IMG/VR virus record: IMGVR_UViG_3300009529_002109
Coordinates: 1 to 20,744 of that record
Strand: one strand, 5' to 3'
Length of the DNA: 20,744 nt
DNA from: a virus
The stretch's first letter is position 1; every line of letters begins with the position of its first letter. Below are positions 7,184 to 13,133 of this stretch, in pieces. The position numbers and the translations under genes are program-made. The notes beneath the pieces are model-generated. The model worked only from the letters and a program-made list of their open reading frames with translations, was not told the origin of the DNA and searched no databases.

Positions 7184-7967
7184 TCTTACCAGGGACCCGC
7201 AGAGCTTCATTATAGTGGCATCTGTACGAAGCGGCGGTACGATGCTCGCTCATGCTCTGGATAGTCATTCGCTGATATTCTGCACAAGAGGTGAGCCCTT
7301 ACACAGCCGAAGTGTGTGGCATAGAGCTAAGTTGTCGAACCTAGAGATCCTCGAGCTTTTAACTTCACAGACGGGATTCCAGGCCAGCGGACTTAAGGTC
7401 CAGTGCGGACAGTTCATGTATCCGAGCGTAACTCATTTCCTAGATACGAGACGGCCGAAGATAATTAGGGTACAGCGCCAGAATCTACTAAGGCAGGCTG
7501 TTAGCGTACGAATAAACACGCTAGTGCGAAAGCGATACCTTAAGATCGTACCGCAGCATACCTTTACAGAGGTCGAGAAGCATCAGCTTGAGATCACTCC
7601 AGTTTCCATCCTTAAGATAGCTAGGGAGCTTCGAAAGGTAGATCGTCTCGTTAATGATCGCCTCAGTGCTTATGAGGGTCTAGTGTATCAGACGACCTAC
7701 GAGCAGCTAACGGATCAAGCGGTTATAGGAGCAGGAACAGGTTCGTGGTTAGCCACCGAACTTCCAAGTAAGCTGTCAACCCAGCTCTGCCGATTTCTAG
7801 GGGTTAACAGCCTTCCAATTTTCACGTACCTTCAAAAGATTAACTTTCAGCCTCTCAAAGAGATACTGCGTAACTGGGAGGAAATAAGGTTAGCGATCGA
7901 GCAGGAAGAGCCGTTGTCAGAGGCCGATCCTATTATCGAGCTAAAGAAGGAACTTGCGCTCTTATGA
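7167..7967 (+). CDS. PAPS-dependent sulfotransferase (Stf0/NodH-like)
   Basis: A 266-residue P-loop protein. ASVRSGGTMLAHAL at 18-31 is the 5'-phosphosulfate binding loop of sulfotransferases, with RSGGT in place of the ATP-type Walker sequence. RVQRQNLLRQAVS at 101-113 is the 3'-phosphate binding motif, with the conserved Arg and Ser. GEP at 42-44 gives an acidic residue after the loop. The C-terminal KINFQPLKEILRNWEEIRLAI matches the helix found at the end of Stf0 and NodH-type carbohydrate sulfotransferases. Such enzymes move sulfate from PAPS to a hydroxyl group of a sugar. The start ATG overlaps the upstream methyltransferase by 17 bases, and the end overlaps the next one by four (ATGA). 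No PAPS synthesis gene is seen, so the donor would have to come from the host. The family call is strong; a glycan acceptor is inference. Confidence 0.82.
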   Translation: MIQENDLTRDPQSFIIVASVRSGGTMLAHALDSHSLIFCTRGEPLHSRSVWHRAKLSNLEILELLTSQTGFQASGLKVQCGQFMYPSVTHFLDTRRPKIIRVQRQNLLRQAVSVRINTLVRKRYLKIVPQHTFTEVEKHQLEITPVSILKIARELRKVDRLVNDRLSAYEGLVYQTTYEQLTDQAVIGAGTGSWLATELPSKLSTQLCRFLGVNSLPIFTYLQKINFQPLKEILRNWEEIRLAIEQEEPLSEADPIIELKKELALL

Positions 7968-8422
7968 GTACCTGTTTACTAAATCTGGGCTGTGGTCTAG
8001 ATATTCGAGATGGCTGGGTGAATCATGATATCTCTCAGCACGATAAGCGGATAGCCGTCGTGCATAACCTCAACGTGAGACCCTGGCCCTGGAAGCCTAG
8101 CACCTTTGACAGAGTCGATGCCATCAGTGTATTTGAGCATCTCGAGATAGATCTGATAAAGGTAATGGACGAGTGCTGGCGGATTCTCAAGGGCAGTGGC
8201 GCACTCCACATAAAGTACCCTCTACTGACCTCGCCCTTCGTTCGAGATGATCCTACTCATAGATGGTTCTGGAGCGAGAAGGTTCTCGACTTCGTAATCG
8301 CAGGGACGAAGTACGAGCAAGGTTGTCCCTACTACACAAAGTACAAGTGGAATCTTATGCAGCGGACGGTAGGTCCGAAGAATCGTAATTGCTGGGCGCA
8401 GCTCTCACCTAGGGGAAAATGA
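7964..8422 (+). CDS. Small class I SAM methyltransferase (Methyltransf_11-like), copy B
   Basis: A 152-residue paralog of the methyltransferase on the other side of the sulfotransferase. LLNLGCGLD at 5-13 is motif I, then NHDIS with the acidic ribose-binding position, PWPW at 40-43, VFEHLE at 56-61, ECWRILKG at 70-77 and DDPTHRW at 95-101. A YYTKYKW block aligns with YYWYTPYKW of copy A. The glycine pair after the ECWR helix reads KGSG rather than KPGG. It starts in an ATGA overlap with the sulfotransferase and is the last member of the overlapping run. After its stop, 46 bases without a gene lead to the next ribosome site. The substrate is unknown; different acceptor positions on one glycan would explain two copies. 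Confidence 0.82.
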   Translation: MSTCLLNLGCGLDIRDGWVNHDISQHDKRIAVVHNLNVRPWPWKPSTFDRVDAISVFEHLEIDLIKVMDECWRILKGSGALHIKYPLLTSPFVRDDPTHRWFWSEKVLDFVIAGTKYEQGCPYYTKYKWNLMQRTVGPKNRNCWAQLSPRGK

Positions 8423-8452
8423 CTTCTTGCAGATTCCCTAGAGACACAACCT

Positions 8453-8460
8453 AGGAGGAG
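8453..8460 (+). promoter_or_regulatory. Strong ribosome binding site of the kinase-like/methyltransferase gene
   Basis: AGGAGGAG stands eight bases before the ATG at 8469. The preceding cassette genes rely on overlaps, so this site shows that the last cassette gene is translated independently. CCTAG at 8437-8441 could pair with CTAGG at 8451-8455 and partly hide the site, but five base pairs are too few to claim control. Confidence 0.7.
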
Positions 8461-8468
8461 TACAAGAC

Positions 8469-9605
8469 ATGAAGTTTTATCCGAACATCACTGTAAAGCC
8501 TGATTTGCTAGACAGAGATAGCCTGAGCCGCTTCGAGAAAGGCTCGTATTCTATCATCTTGAATACACCTAGCGTAGAGTCCCGTCTGAAGGCGACCTAC
8601 GGACGCAAAGGTTTGTGCCTGAAGGTCCTGAAGGGCATGACTGAGGGGAGAGAAGTCCGTGTCGGCAAGTCTGAACTTCTATACGGAAAGGTGTCTCTTC
8701 TACACGCAACACTAATACAGAATCGCTTTGCCAGGAAGGGGCTCTCACCAAGAGTCTTCGGCTGGGCGGTGGTGAACGGTCTTGTAGCGCAGGTAATGCC
8801 CTATATAGTCAGAACCAGAGACCCAGCACCAGAGGCTCACGACAAGCGCGTGCAGGAAGCCCTAGGCGTGCTGGGAGAGCTTGATCTTGTGAACCTCGCA
8901 CCTGAACCAGATCTCGGAGTTAACAACTGGAGAGGCGGAAAGCTTGTCGACTTCAGCCATTTCGAGTTTAGAGACTTCGAAGGTTACTTGGAGAATCTAG
9001 ACGTTCGGGCCAGGACTCGTCGAGGGGTCGTACTGGATAAGGCCTACCAGGCTGTCCCGCCAACCACCGCCGTGCCGAGTGAGCACGCAGATAGAGAGCC
9101 TGCGGAGATCCTAGAGATCGCAGGGACCAGAGATAACGGCTTAAGGGTCAAGAACCTTCAGCTCGAGAAGATTCGCTGGAAGGGGAAGAACGTTCTCGAC
9201 GTAGGTTGCAACCTTGGGGCATACAGCCGATACGCGGTAGATGCTGGAGCCCGCAGGGTCATAGGGGTTGATCGTATGGGTGACCTAGCCTTCGAGGTCA
9301 ACAACGTCCTAGGTTATTGGAACCTAGACGTTGTGCAGACTAACTTGCCAGGATACTTCAAGAAAGTGAAGATGCCCAAGATCGATTACGTCTTCATGAT
9401 GGCCTTCCACAACTACGTAGGTGGTCTTGACGAGGCCTTGAAGTTCGTGTTCCCTGTCGTGAAGACGCTACTGATCCTAGAGAGTCATGGCGGGGAAGAT
9501 CAGGCAGAGTGCGAAGAGGTTCTTAGAAAGTACTTCTCTCGGATAGATTACCTTGGCTTCGTGAAGGATCCACAGGTTCGCCATCAGTGGCACTGCTGGG
9601 TCTAA
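8469..9605 (+). CDS. Kinase-like N-terminal domain fused to a class I methyltransferase
   Basis: A 378-residue two-part protein. Residues 1-185 resemble the phosphotransferase/protein-kinase fold: LCLKVLKG (Lys52) suits the nucleotide-binding lysine, LSPRVFGWAVVNGLVAQVMPYI (92-113) looks like the inter-lobe strand and hinge, and GVNNW...LVDFSHFEF (150-167, Asp161) looks like the metal-binding DF segment. The classical HRD loop is not clear, so kinase activity is uncertain. Residues 225-378 form a methyltransferase with VLDVGCNLGAYS at 242-253 and VIGVDRM ending in the acidic position. Such a layout suggests successive phosphorylation and methylation, or a kinase-like domain used only for binding. 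It has its own strong ribosome site and closes the cassette before the connector genes. The methyltransferase half is sure, the kinase half moderately so. Confidence 0.75.
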   Translation: MKFYPNITVKPDLLDRDSLSRFEKGSYSIILNTPSVESRLKATYGRKGLCLKVLKGMTEGREVRVGKSELLYGKVSLLHATLIQNRFARKGLSPRVFGWAVVNGLVAQVMPYIVRTRDPAPEAHDKRVQEALGVLGELDLVNLAPEPDLGVNNWRGGKLVDFSHFEFRDFEGYLENLDVRARTRRGVVLDKAYQAVPPTTAVPSEHADREPAEILEIAGTRDNGLRVKNLQLEKIRWKGKNVLDVGCNLGAYSRYAVDAGARRVIGVDRMGDLAFEVNNVLGYWNLDVVQTNLPGYFKKVKMPKIDYVFMMAFHNYVGGLDEALKFVFPVVKTLLILESHGGEDQAECEEVLRKYFSRIDYLGFVKDPQVRHQWHCWV

Positions 9606-9633
9606 GCGAGTTAGGCGAAGAGCGATTGAACAC

Positions 9634-9638
9634 AGGAG
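9634..9638 (+). promoter_or_regulatory. Ribosome binding site that sets the connector start
   Basis: AGGAG lies six bases before the ATG at 9645. The in-frame TTG at 9642 would leave only three bases, which is too close, so the ATG is the likely start. Confidence 0.6.
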
Positions 9639-9644
9639 ACCTTG

Positions 9645-10319
9645 ATGGCATCCTACGCTACAGTAGCAGAGCTCAAAGTTAGAATCCAGATCGAATCAGT
9701 TCTCTCAGCAGCAGTAACAACTACCTATGAGGAGATCTTGGAAGCTATATCTCGTAAGATCGACGGCTTCTGTCGCAGACCGATGGGCTTCTTGGCCCCT
9801 GCCGTAGCTGAGCTTCGCTACATAGGGTGCGATGGCGGAGCTACAATTGAGATACCTGAGTGTGTAGAGATCACGACCGTCTCAGTTAAGAACATCTATA
9901 CCGATACCACCTATGTAGACTGGACAACTCCAACCTCTCAAATCTCCGGGGATGGAGACTGGTTCGCTTACGCAGGTAGCAAAGGCAATCCGCTCTTTGG
10001 TCGAACACCTTACAGGTTCCTGCAGGTTGACCCGAACGGTGACTACTCATACTTCACGAAGAGTGAGGGGCTCCCGACCGTTAAGTTGCTCTTCCGCCCA
10101 GGCTATGCGACTACGACACCTCCAACGATTCAAGAGGCTTGTCTGGCCCAGGCTGCTATTCTAATCAAGCGGTACGAGTCCTCGATGGATTCGAGCTTGG
10201 CAAACTTTGATCTCGGAGTGATCTCGATGAAGATTCGCCAGACAGCTCTTACCCGAGACGTACGAGAGCTTCTGGTAGATGCAGGTTACGTCCTACCGCT
10301 GATGGCGGGACAGTGGTAA
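9645..10319 (+). CDS. Head-tail connector (adaptor) protein, gp6/gp15-like
   Basis: A 224-residue protein with the layout of phage head-tail adaptors (HK97 gp6, SPP1 gp15 type). The N-terminus is helical: YATVAELKVRIQ, then a helix ISRKIDGFCRRPMGF that corresponds to the usual ID.YC.R segment. A long beta region about residues 55-150 follows, and a C-terminal helix ACLAQAAILIKRYESS with a region ending VRELLVDAGYV closes it. It would form a ring under the portal. Position after the cassette and before a gp10-like gene restores the normal head-to-tail order, showing that the cassette was inserted into a conserved module. The insertion at 55-150 makes it longer than minimal adaptors. Its last seven bases overlap the next gene. 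Confidence 0.75.
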   Translation: MASYATVAELKVRIQIESVLSAAVTTTYEEILEAISRKIDGFCRRPMGFLAPAVAELRYIGCDGGATIEIPECVEITTVSVKNIYTDTTYVDWTTPTSQISGDGDWFAYAGSKGNPLFGRTPYRFLQVDPNGDYSYFTKSEGLPTVKLLFRPGYATTTPPTIQEACLAQAAILIKRYESSMDSSLANFDLGVISMKIRQTALTRDVRELLVDAGYVLPLMAGQW

Positions 10320-10795
10320 CCTACGTACCGATCTTCGAGGTTGAGCTCCTAGGAGATGAAGAGATCCTTAAGAAGTTTGAGGAGCTCTCAGAGTTCCACA
10401 AGGGCGGACGGCTCGAAGAGGCTTGGGAGCGCGTTATCGAACTTGTCGCTGATGCAGCCCGAGATTTAGCACCTGAATGGGAGCGAACCTTGCTCAGCTC
10501 CATCGAGGAGGGAGAGATCCTGATCGACGCAGAAAACGTTGAGGGAGAAGTCTATACAGATTCACCTTACGCTGCAGCGCAAGAGCGCGGGACCGATCCG
10601 TACTTCCCGAACTTAGATAACATATCAGCTTGGGCAGAAGCTCATGACATGTCTCCCTGGGCATTAGCCCTAGCGATTGCTGCCAACGGCTTACCCGAAC
10701 GACAATTCATGGAGAAAGCTCTCACCGAGAACGAGCTAGAGATCGTTGAGCTTATCGGACAGGCCATAGGTCAGGTCCTAGAGGAGCGGTACTAA
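10313..10795 (+). CDS. HK97 gp10-like tail completion protein
   Basis: A 160-residue protein starting with GTG inside the end of the connector gene. It has the signature of the HK97 gp10-like family: an N-terminal helix, DAARDLAPEWERTLLSSI, a beta part ending in YAAAQERGTDPY (about 86-97), and PERQFMEKALTEN near the C-terminus. Members join the head to the tail or complete the tail end. A charged run, rich in Glu, marks the first 60 residues. It is followed by the terminator gene through a TAATG overlap. The family is recognised from the E.GT and R.F...A motifs; the exact place in the particle is not shown by the sequence. Confidence 0.75.
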   Translation: MVTYVPIFEVELLGDEEILKKFEELSEFHKGGRLEEAWERVIELVADAARDLAPEWERTLLSSIEEGEILIDAENVEGEVYTDSPYAAAQERGTDPYFPNLDNISAWAEAHDMSPWALALAIAANGLPERQFMEKALTENELEIVELIGQAIGQVLEERY

Positions 10796-11244
10796 TGGCA
10801 GTAACCATCGCTGCAATCTGCGACGGAATAGAGTCTACCCTAGCCCTGGCTACAGGAATCAATACTGGTAAGTCTTACGACGAGATCACCGAAGGCGTAC
10901 CGGCTAGGGACTGTCCTAGGATACATGTGTACCCTGACACGATAGGTCCCGACGACAGGACACGGACTGAGCGAACTACTTTCCAAGCCGGCCTTCAGCA
11001 GCTCGACGTCTCCGTGTTCGTAGATGTGTATGCTCGGCAACGCTCACAACTACCAGAAGACATGAAGGCAGCTGTAACGACACTCGACAACCTAATCACG
11101 GTTCTCCAAGCCCAGGAGGTACCGCCGTTCTTCGGCGTGACAGGTATCAAGGCCTTTCGATGGTCCTGGAGACGTGCAGTGTTCCGATTAGGGAACGCTA
11201 AGTACATGGGCGGAAGATTTCTCATCGTTGCTAGAGTCTATTAG
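10795..11244 (+). CDS. Tail terminator-like protein
   Basis: A 149-residue protein between the gp10-like gene and the tail tube region, where siphoviruses encode the tail terminator (lambda gpU / HK97 gp11 position). It begins with a helix AAICDGIESTLALATGI, continues with PRIHVYPDTI, and has a strand QLDVSVFVDVYARQRSQLPEDMKAAVTTLDNLITVLQ. The strand-helix order, in which a strand ending VDVYA runs into a long helix, is typical of terminators. The C-terminal strands WSWRRAVFRL and YMGGRFLIVARVY finish the fold. It would form a hexameric ring that stops tail tube growth. No sequence hallmark is unique, so the call rests mostly on order, size and predicted fold. It starts in a TAATG overlap. 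Confidence 0.62.
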   Translation: MAVTIAAICDGIESTLALATGINTGKSYDEITEGVPARDCPRIHVYPDTIGPDDRTRTERTTFQAGLQQLDVSVFVDVYARQRSQLPEDMKAAVTTLDNLITVLQAQEVPPFFGVTGIKAFRWSWRRAVFRLGNAKYMGGRFLIVARVY

Positions 11245-11258
11245 CACCAGCGGAACTA

Positions 11259-11309
11259 GAAGGAGCCGTAGCCTTAGTAGAAGTAGCCGTAGCCTTAGTA
11301 GAAGGAGCG
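11259..11309 (+). repeat. 21-base direct tandem repeat (about 2.4 copies) ending in the ribosome site
   Basis: The unit spans 11259-11279, repeats at 11280-11300 with one change (GAAGGAG to GAAGTAG), and a third partial copy runs 11301-11309. The core GCCGTAGCCTTAGTA is identical in both full copies. GAAGGAG of the partial copy at 11301-11307 is the ribosome site for the ATG at 11314, and the first unit contains the same seven bases, so the repeat has duplicated a Shine-Dalgarno sequence. Slippage during replication is the simple origin; an effect on translation is possible. Confidence 0.85.
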
Positions 11310-11313
11310 AAGA

Positions 11314-11778
11314 ATGCCTAGTACCCTGATTGAGTTCATACTACAGTGCCTCCCATACCTCCTGAGCGGGGCATCTCTCTTCCTCCTCTACAAACAGAAT
11401 CGAAGGCTCAAGGTAGCAGAGGCAGGTAAGCTTGAGGCAGAGTCCGAGAAGGTTATGGCTGAGGTAGAGAACATTACAGTCTCTACCTTGAGAGAGGCGA
11501 TAAAGATCTTATCTGCTGAGAACTCTAGGTTAACTAAGGACGTTCAGGCCCTTAAGAAGACGCAGAGCGAGATGCAGTTAGCCTTCGACACAGCTGTAAA
11601 GAGCTTAGCAGCTGAAACAGACGCCCTCAGACGTAGGATACTTATCAAGCATGAAGGTATTGAGAAGCTCCTAAGGGGTATTTCTAGGCTCATTGCTCAG
11701 ATCCATCGCTTGGATCCTACTGAGGATCCAGACTGGTCACCGCCTAAGATAGAAGAGCTCCTAGGGCCTGCTGCGTAG
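11314..11778 (+). CDS. Small membrane-anchored coiled-coil protein of unknown function
   Basis: A 154-residue protein. Residues about 5-26 are a hydrophobic segment (FILQCLPYLLSGASLFLLY) followed at once by KQNRRLK, which predicts an inner-membrane anchor with the C-terminal part in the cytoplasm or, if the segment works as a signal anchor, outside. Residues 30-130 are a long helix with heptad-like Leu and Ile, Glu, Lys and Arg rich, most likely coiled coil. A Pro-rich tail ends in EELLGPAA. I recognise no family. Its place between the tail terminator and tail tube genes is unusual. It could be an i-spanin-like lysis protein, a membrane factor for assembly, or a minor virion protein. The ribosome site lies in a tandem repeat. 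No lipobox or cleavage site is visible. Confidence 0.65.
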   Translation: MPSTLIEFILQCLPYLLSGASLFLLYKQNRRLKVAEAGKLEAESEKVMAEVENITVSTLREAIKILSAENSRLTKDVQALKKTQSEMQLAFDTAVKSLAAETDALRRRILIKHEGIEKLLRGISRLIAQIHRLDPTEDPDWSPPKIEELLGPAA

Positions 11779-11843
11779 ATCTTCTTCGTCGCCCTGTGTA
11801 CAAGAATCGGGTGCGGGTAAGCGTGCCTTAGAGGGAGAAGGTA

Positions 11844-12164
11844 ATGTTATTCAGAGTGCATACGAATCTAGGTTTCACAAGTGGAATCCGCTACGTTCCA
11901 GGAGATATTGAGCCTCTCAAAGAGGTATCTGGGACTATTAGGCAGATTCTTCTAGCTCGAGGGGCCATCTCGAAGGTCCAGGCTCCGCCACTCCACATCC
12001 TTCCAGGTTGGAGGGATCGAGCGGAGCTATTTGAATCAGTGGGTATAACTGACGTAGATCAGCTCATCTGCGCTGATCTTCGTGAGGTGTCTGAGAAGAC
12101 GCAAGTACCATTGTCTACCCTTGTGTTGTATGTAAGCGTTGTTAAGCAGTTCTTAGTTCTCTAA
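11844..12164 (+). CDS. Small protein with helix-hairpin-helix-like C-terminus
   Basis: A 106-residue protein with GAGGGAG and AGAAGGT in front of its ATG. Residues 1-48 form a short beta-helix part, RYVPGDIEPLKEVSGTIRQILLARGA. Residues 53-106 (LPGWRDRAELFESVGITDVDQLICADLREVSEK) repeat the L.G....A..L...GI.....L......... pattern of helix-hairpin-helix / DUF4332-like domains, which often bind DNA or proteins. The Y.PGD...A..Ll pattern also appears in the first cassette gene. Encoded just before the tail tube gene, it may help connect head and tail or contact DNA at the portal end. The family similarity is my reading of the pattern; the role is unknown. Confidence 0.62.
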   Translation: MLFRVHTNLGFTSGIRYVPGDIEPLKEVSGTIRQILLARGAISKVQAPPLHILPGWRDRAELFESVGITDVDQLICADLREVSEKTQVPLSTLVLYVSVVKQFLVL

Positions 12165-12176
12165 GGAGATTACAGC

Positions 12177-12632
12177 ATGCCAAGAACAACTGAAGGTCTA
12201 TCGTTTGTAGCAGCAGATGTGGAGGTTAGCCAGGATAACGCTACCTGGGTGGACCTCGCACCCTACGGTTCGACAATCGCTGTCAGTGGTGGTGACCGTC
12301 GAACTGGTGAGGTGAACGTCTTCGACGATGAGCGTCCCATCGTCAAGGCAGGTAAGAAGGCTTCGCAGGTGCTTACCATTCGGTATGCGTATACTGAGGA
12401 AGCACTGGGGCCCTTCACTACCATTAGGGGCTGGGATGATACAGAAGGTGGTGTCATCTATGCGCGTTACTGGCCAGCAGGGCAGGTAGCCGGTAACTTT
12501 GTCTTCACAACTGGGCAAGCAATCCTTACGGTCTTTGAGGACCCAGGGGGTGAGGCTGGTGCTGGTGATCCGGTGCTTTGCGAAATCCAGATCACGATGG
12601 AGCAACTATCGAAGGCGACCTGGGTGAGCTAA
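12177..12632 (+). CDS. Major tail tube protein
   Basis: A 151-residue beta-rich protein in the position of the siphovirus tail tube subunit: after the terminator, before the assembly chaperone and tape measure. AAGGAGAT at 12163-12170, overlapping the preceding stop, is a strong ribosome site. Sequence features fit the tube fold: VEVSQDNATWVDLAPYG, GEVNVFDDERPIVKAGKKASQVLTIRYAYTEE, and a long strand pair near VLCEIQITMEQL close to the end. Isoleucine is never ATA, as in the capsid genes, which supports high expression. It would polymerise as stacked hexameric rings around the tape measure. The call rests on order, size, predicted fold and codon use rather than a unique motif. Confidence 0.75.
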   Translation: MPRTTEGLSFVAADVEVSQDNATWVDLAPYGSTIAVSGGDRRTGEVNVFDDERPIVKAGKKASQVLTIRYAYTEEALGPFTTIRGWDDTEGGVIYARYWPAGQVAGNFVFTTGQAILTVFEDPGGEAGAGDPVLCEIQITMEQLSKATWVS

Positions 12633-12635
12633 ACA

Positions 12636-12953
12636 ATGCCTAAGCGACAATCAGTAAAGCGGCACGACACCACTGAAGTACAAGGAGAAGACTCTTACGC
12701 GATTCTCTCTAGTGTCAAGGTTAAAGAGATTAAGGCGATTCGCTTAAAGAGTGAAGCCGATCCAGAGTTCGACGCTTTTCAAAGCGGTCTGGACATTCTA
12801 GCCGATCACATTCTAGGCTGGAACTGGGTTGACGACGCAGGAGACCCTCTGCCATCTCCGAAGGGGAACCCTGAAGTGCTGGACGAACTTTGTCAAGAGG
12901 AGGCTACGTATCTGGTAAGCCTCTTAATGGGAGATGAAGAGTCAAAAAACTAG
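12636..12953 (+). CDS. Tail assembly chaperone, short (gpG-like) form
   Basis: A 105-residue acidic protein encoded between tail tube and tape measure genes. It matches tail assembly chaperones: a central helix region AILSSVKVKEIKAIRLKSEADPEFDAFQSGLDILADHI, then GWNWVDDAGDPLPSPKGNPEVLDELCQEEATYLVSLL, a pattern found in actinophage and other siphophage chaperones. It would bind the tape measure protein and help tail tube subunits assemble, and is usually absent from the finished virion. Its end is the slippery sequence A AAA AAC followed at once by TAG, so this is the unshifted product. The ribosome site is weak, which fits coupling to the tail tube gene four bases upstream. Confidence 0.8.
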   Translation: MPKRQSVKRHDTTEVQGEDSYAILSSVKVKEIKAIRLKSEADPEFDAFQSGLDILADHILGWNWVDDAGDPLPSPKGNPEVLDELCQEEATYLVSLLMGDEESKN

Positions 12954-13132
12954 AGAATCGAGCCACCATGTTCATCTGGTTAGGGGCAGGTGACTCTCCC
13001 TGGGAGCTAACCTCTTACATCTTACGACGTGACATATATCACTGCCTACCTTCCGAGTTGGACGAGGAAGACTGGATAGGGGTATCTAATGACATAGCTA
13101 TTAGGAACGCGATAGCGAAAGCTAGGAGATAG
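12636..13132 (+). CDS. Tail assembly chaperone, -1 frameshift (gpGT-like) form
   Basis: At 12944-12950 the gene reads A AAA AAC in the zero frame, the classic -1 slippery heptamer, with the zero-frame stop TAG next to it. After slipping back one base, translation continues from CTA at 12950 for 60 codons (LENRATMFIWLGAGDSPWEL and on) to a TAG at 13130-13132, one base before the tape measure GTG. The product would be about 165 residues. The added segment is compact and charged, with two Trp residues, like the T part of lambda gpGT. No ribosome site precedes the ATG at 12968, so independent translation is unlikely. A 35-base hairpin downstream might assist. The arrangement is as conserved in siphoviruses as gene order gets; frameshift efficiency is not known. 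Confidence 0.85.
12944..12950 (+). other. Slippery heptamer A AAA AAC for -1 frameshifting
   Basis: The seven bases A AAA AAC are in the exact X XXY YYZ register of the chaperone frame and are followed by the in-frame stop TAG. Both codons can re-pair after a one-base slip (AAA AAC to AAA AAA). Confidence 0.88.
12978..13012 (+). promoter_or_regulatory. Stem-loop downstream of the slippery site
   Basis: GGTTAG at 12978-12983 pairs with CTAACC at 13007-13012, and CTCC...GGAG (within 12996-13006) can form a small hairpin inside. It begins 27 bases after the heptamer, farther than the 5-9 bases usual for a stimulatory structure, so a role in frameshifting is possible but not strongly supported. 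Confidence 0.35.
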
Positions 13133-13133
13133 A

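Noticed and set aside
8437-8460. Hairpin hiding the ribosome site of the kinase-like/methyltransferase gene
   Set aside because: Only five base pairs with a nine-base loop; too weak to call a regulatory element.
11244-11321. Repeat peptide coding in the 21-base repeat, as an extension of the tail terminator gene
   Set aside because: The stop-free frame is not entered by any start codon or slippery site near the end of the terminator gene, so translation is unsupported.
12968-13132. Independent 54-codon gene starting at ATG 12968
   Set aside because: No ribosome site precedes it and the frame is continuous with the -1 frame from the slippery heptamer, so it is the end of the frameshifted chaperone.
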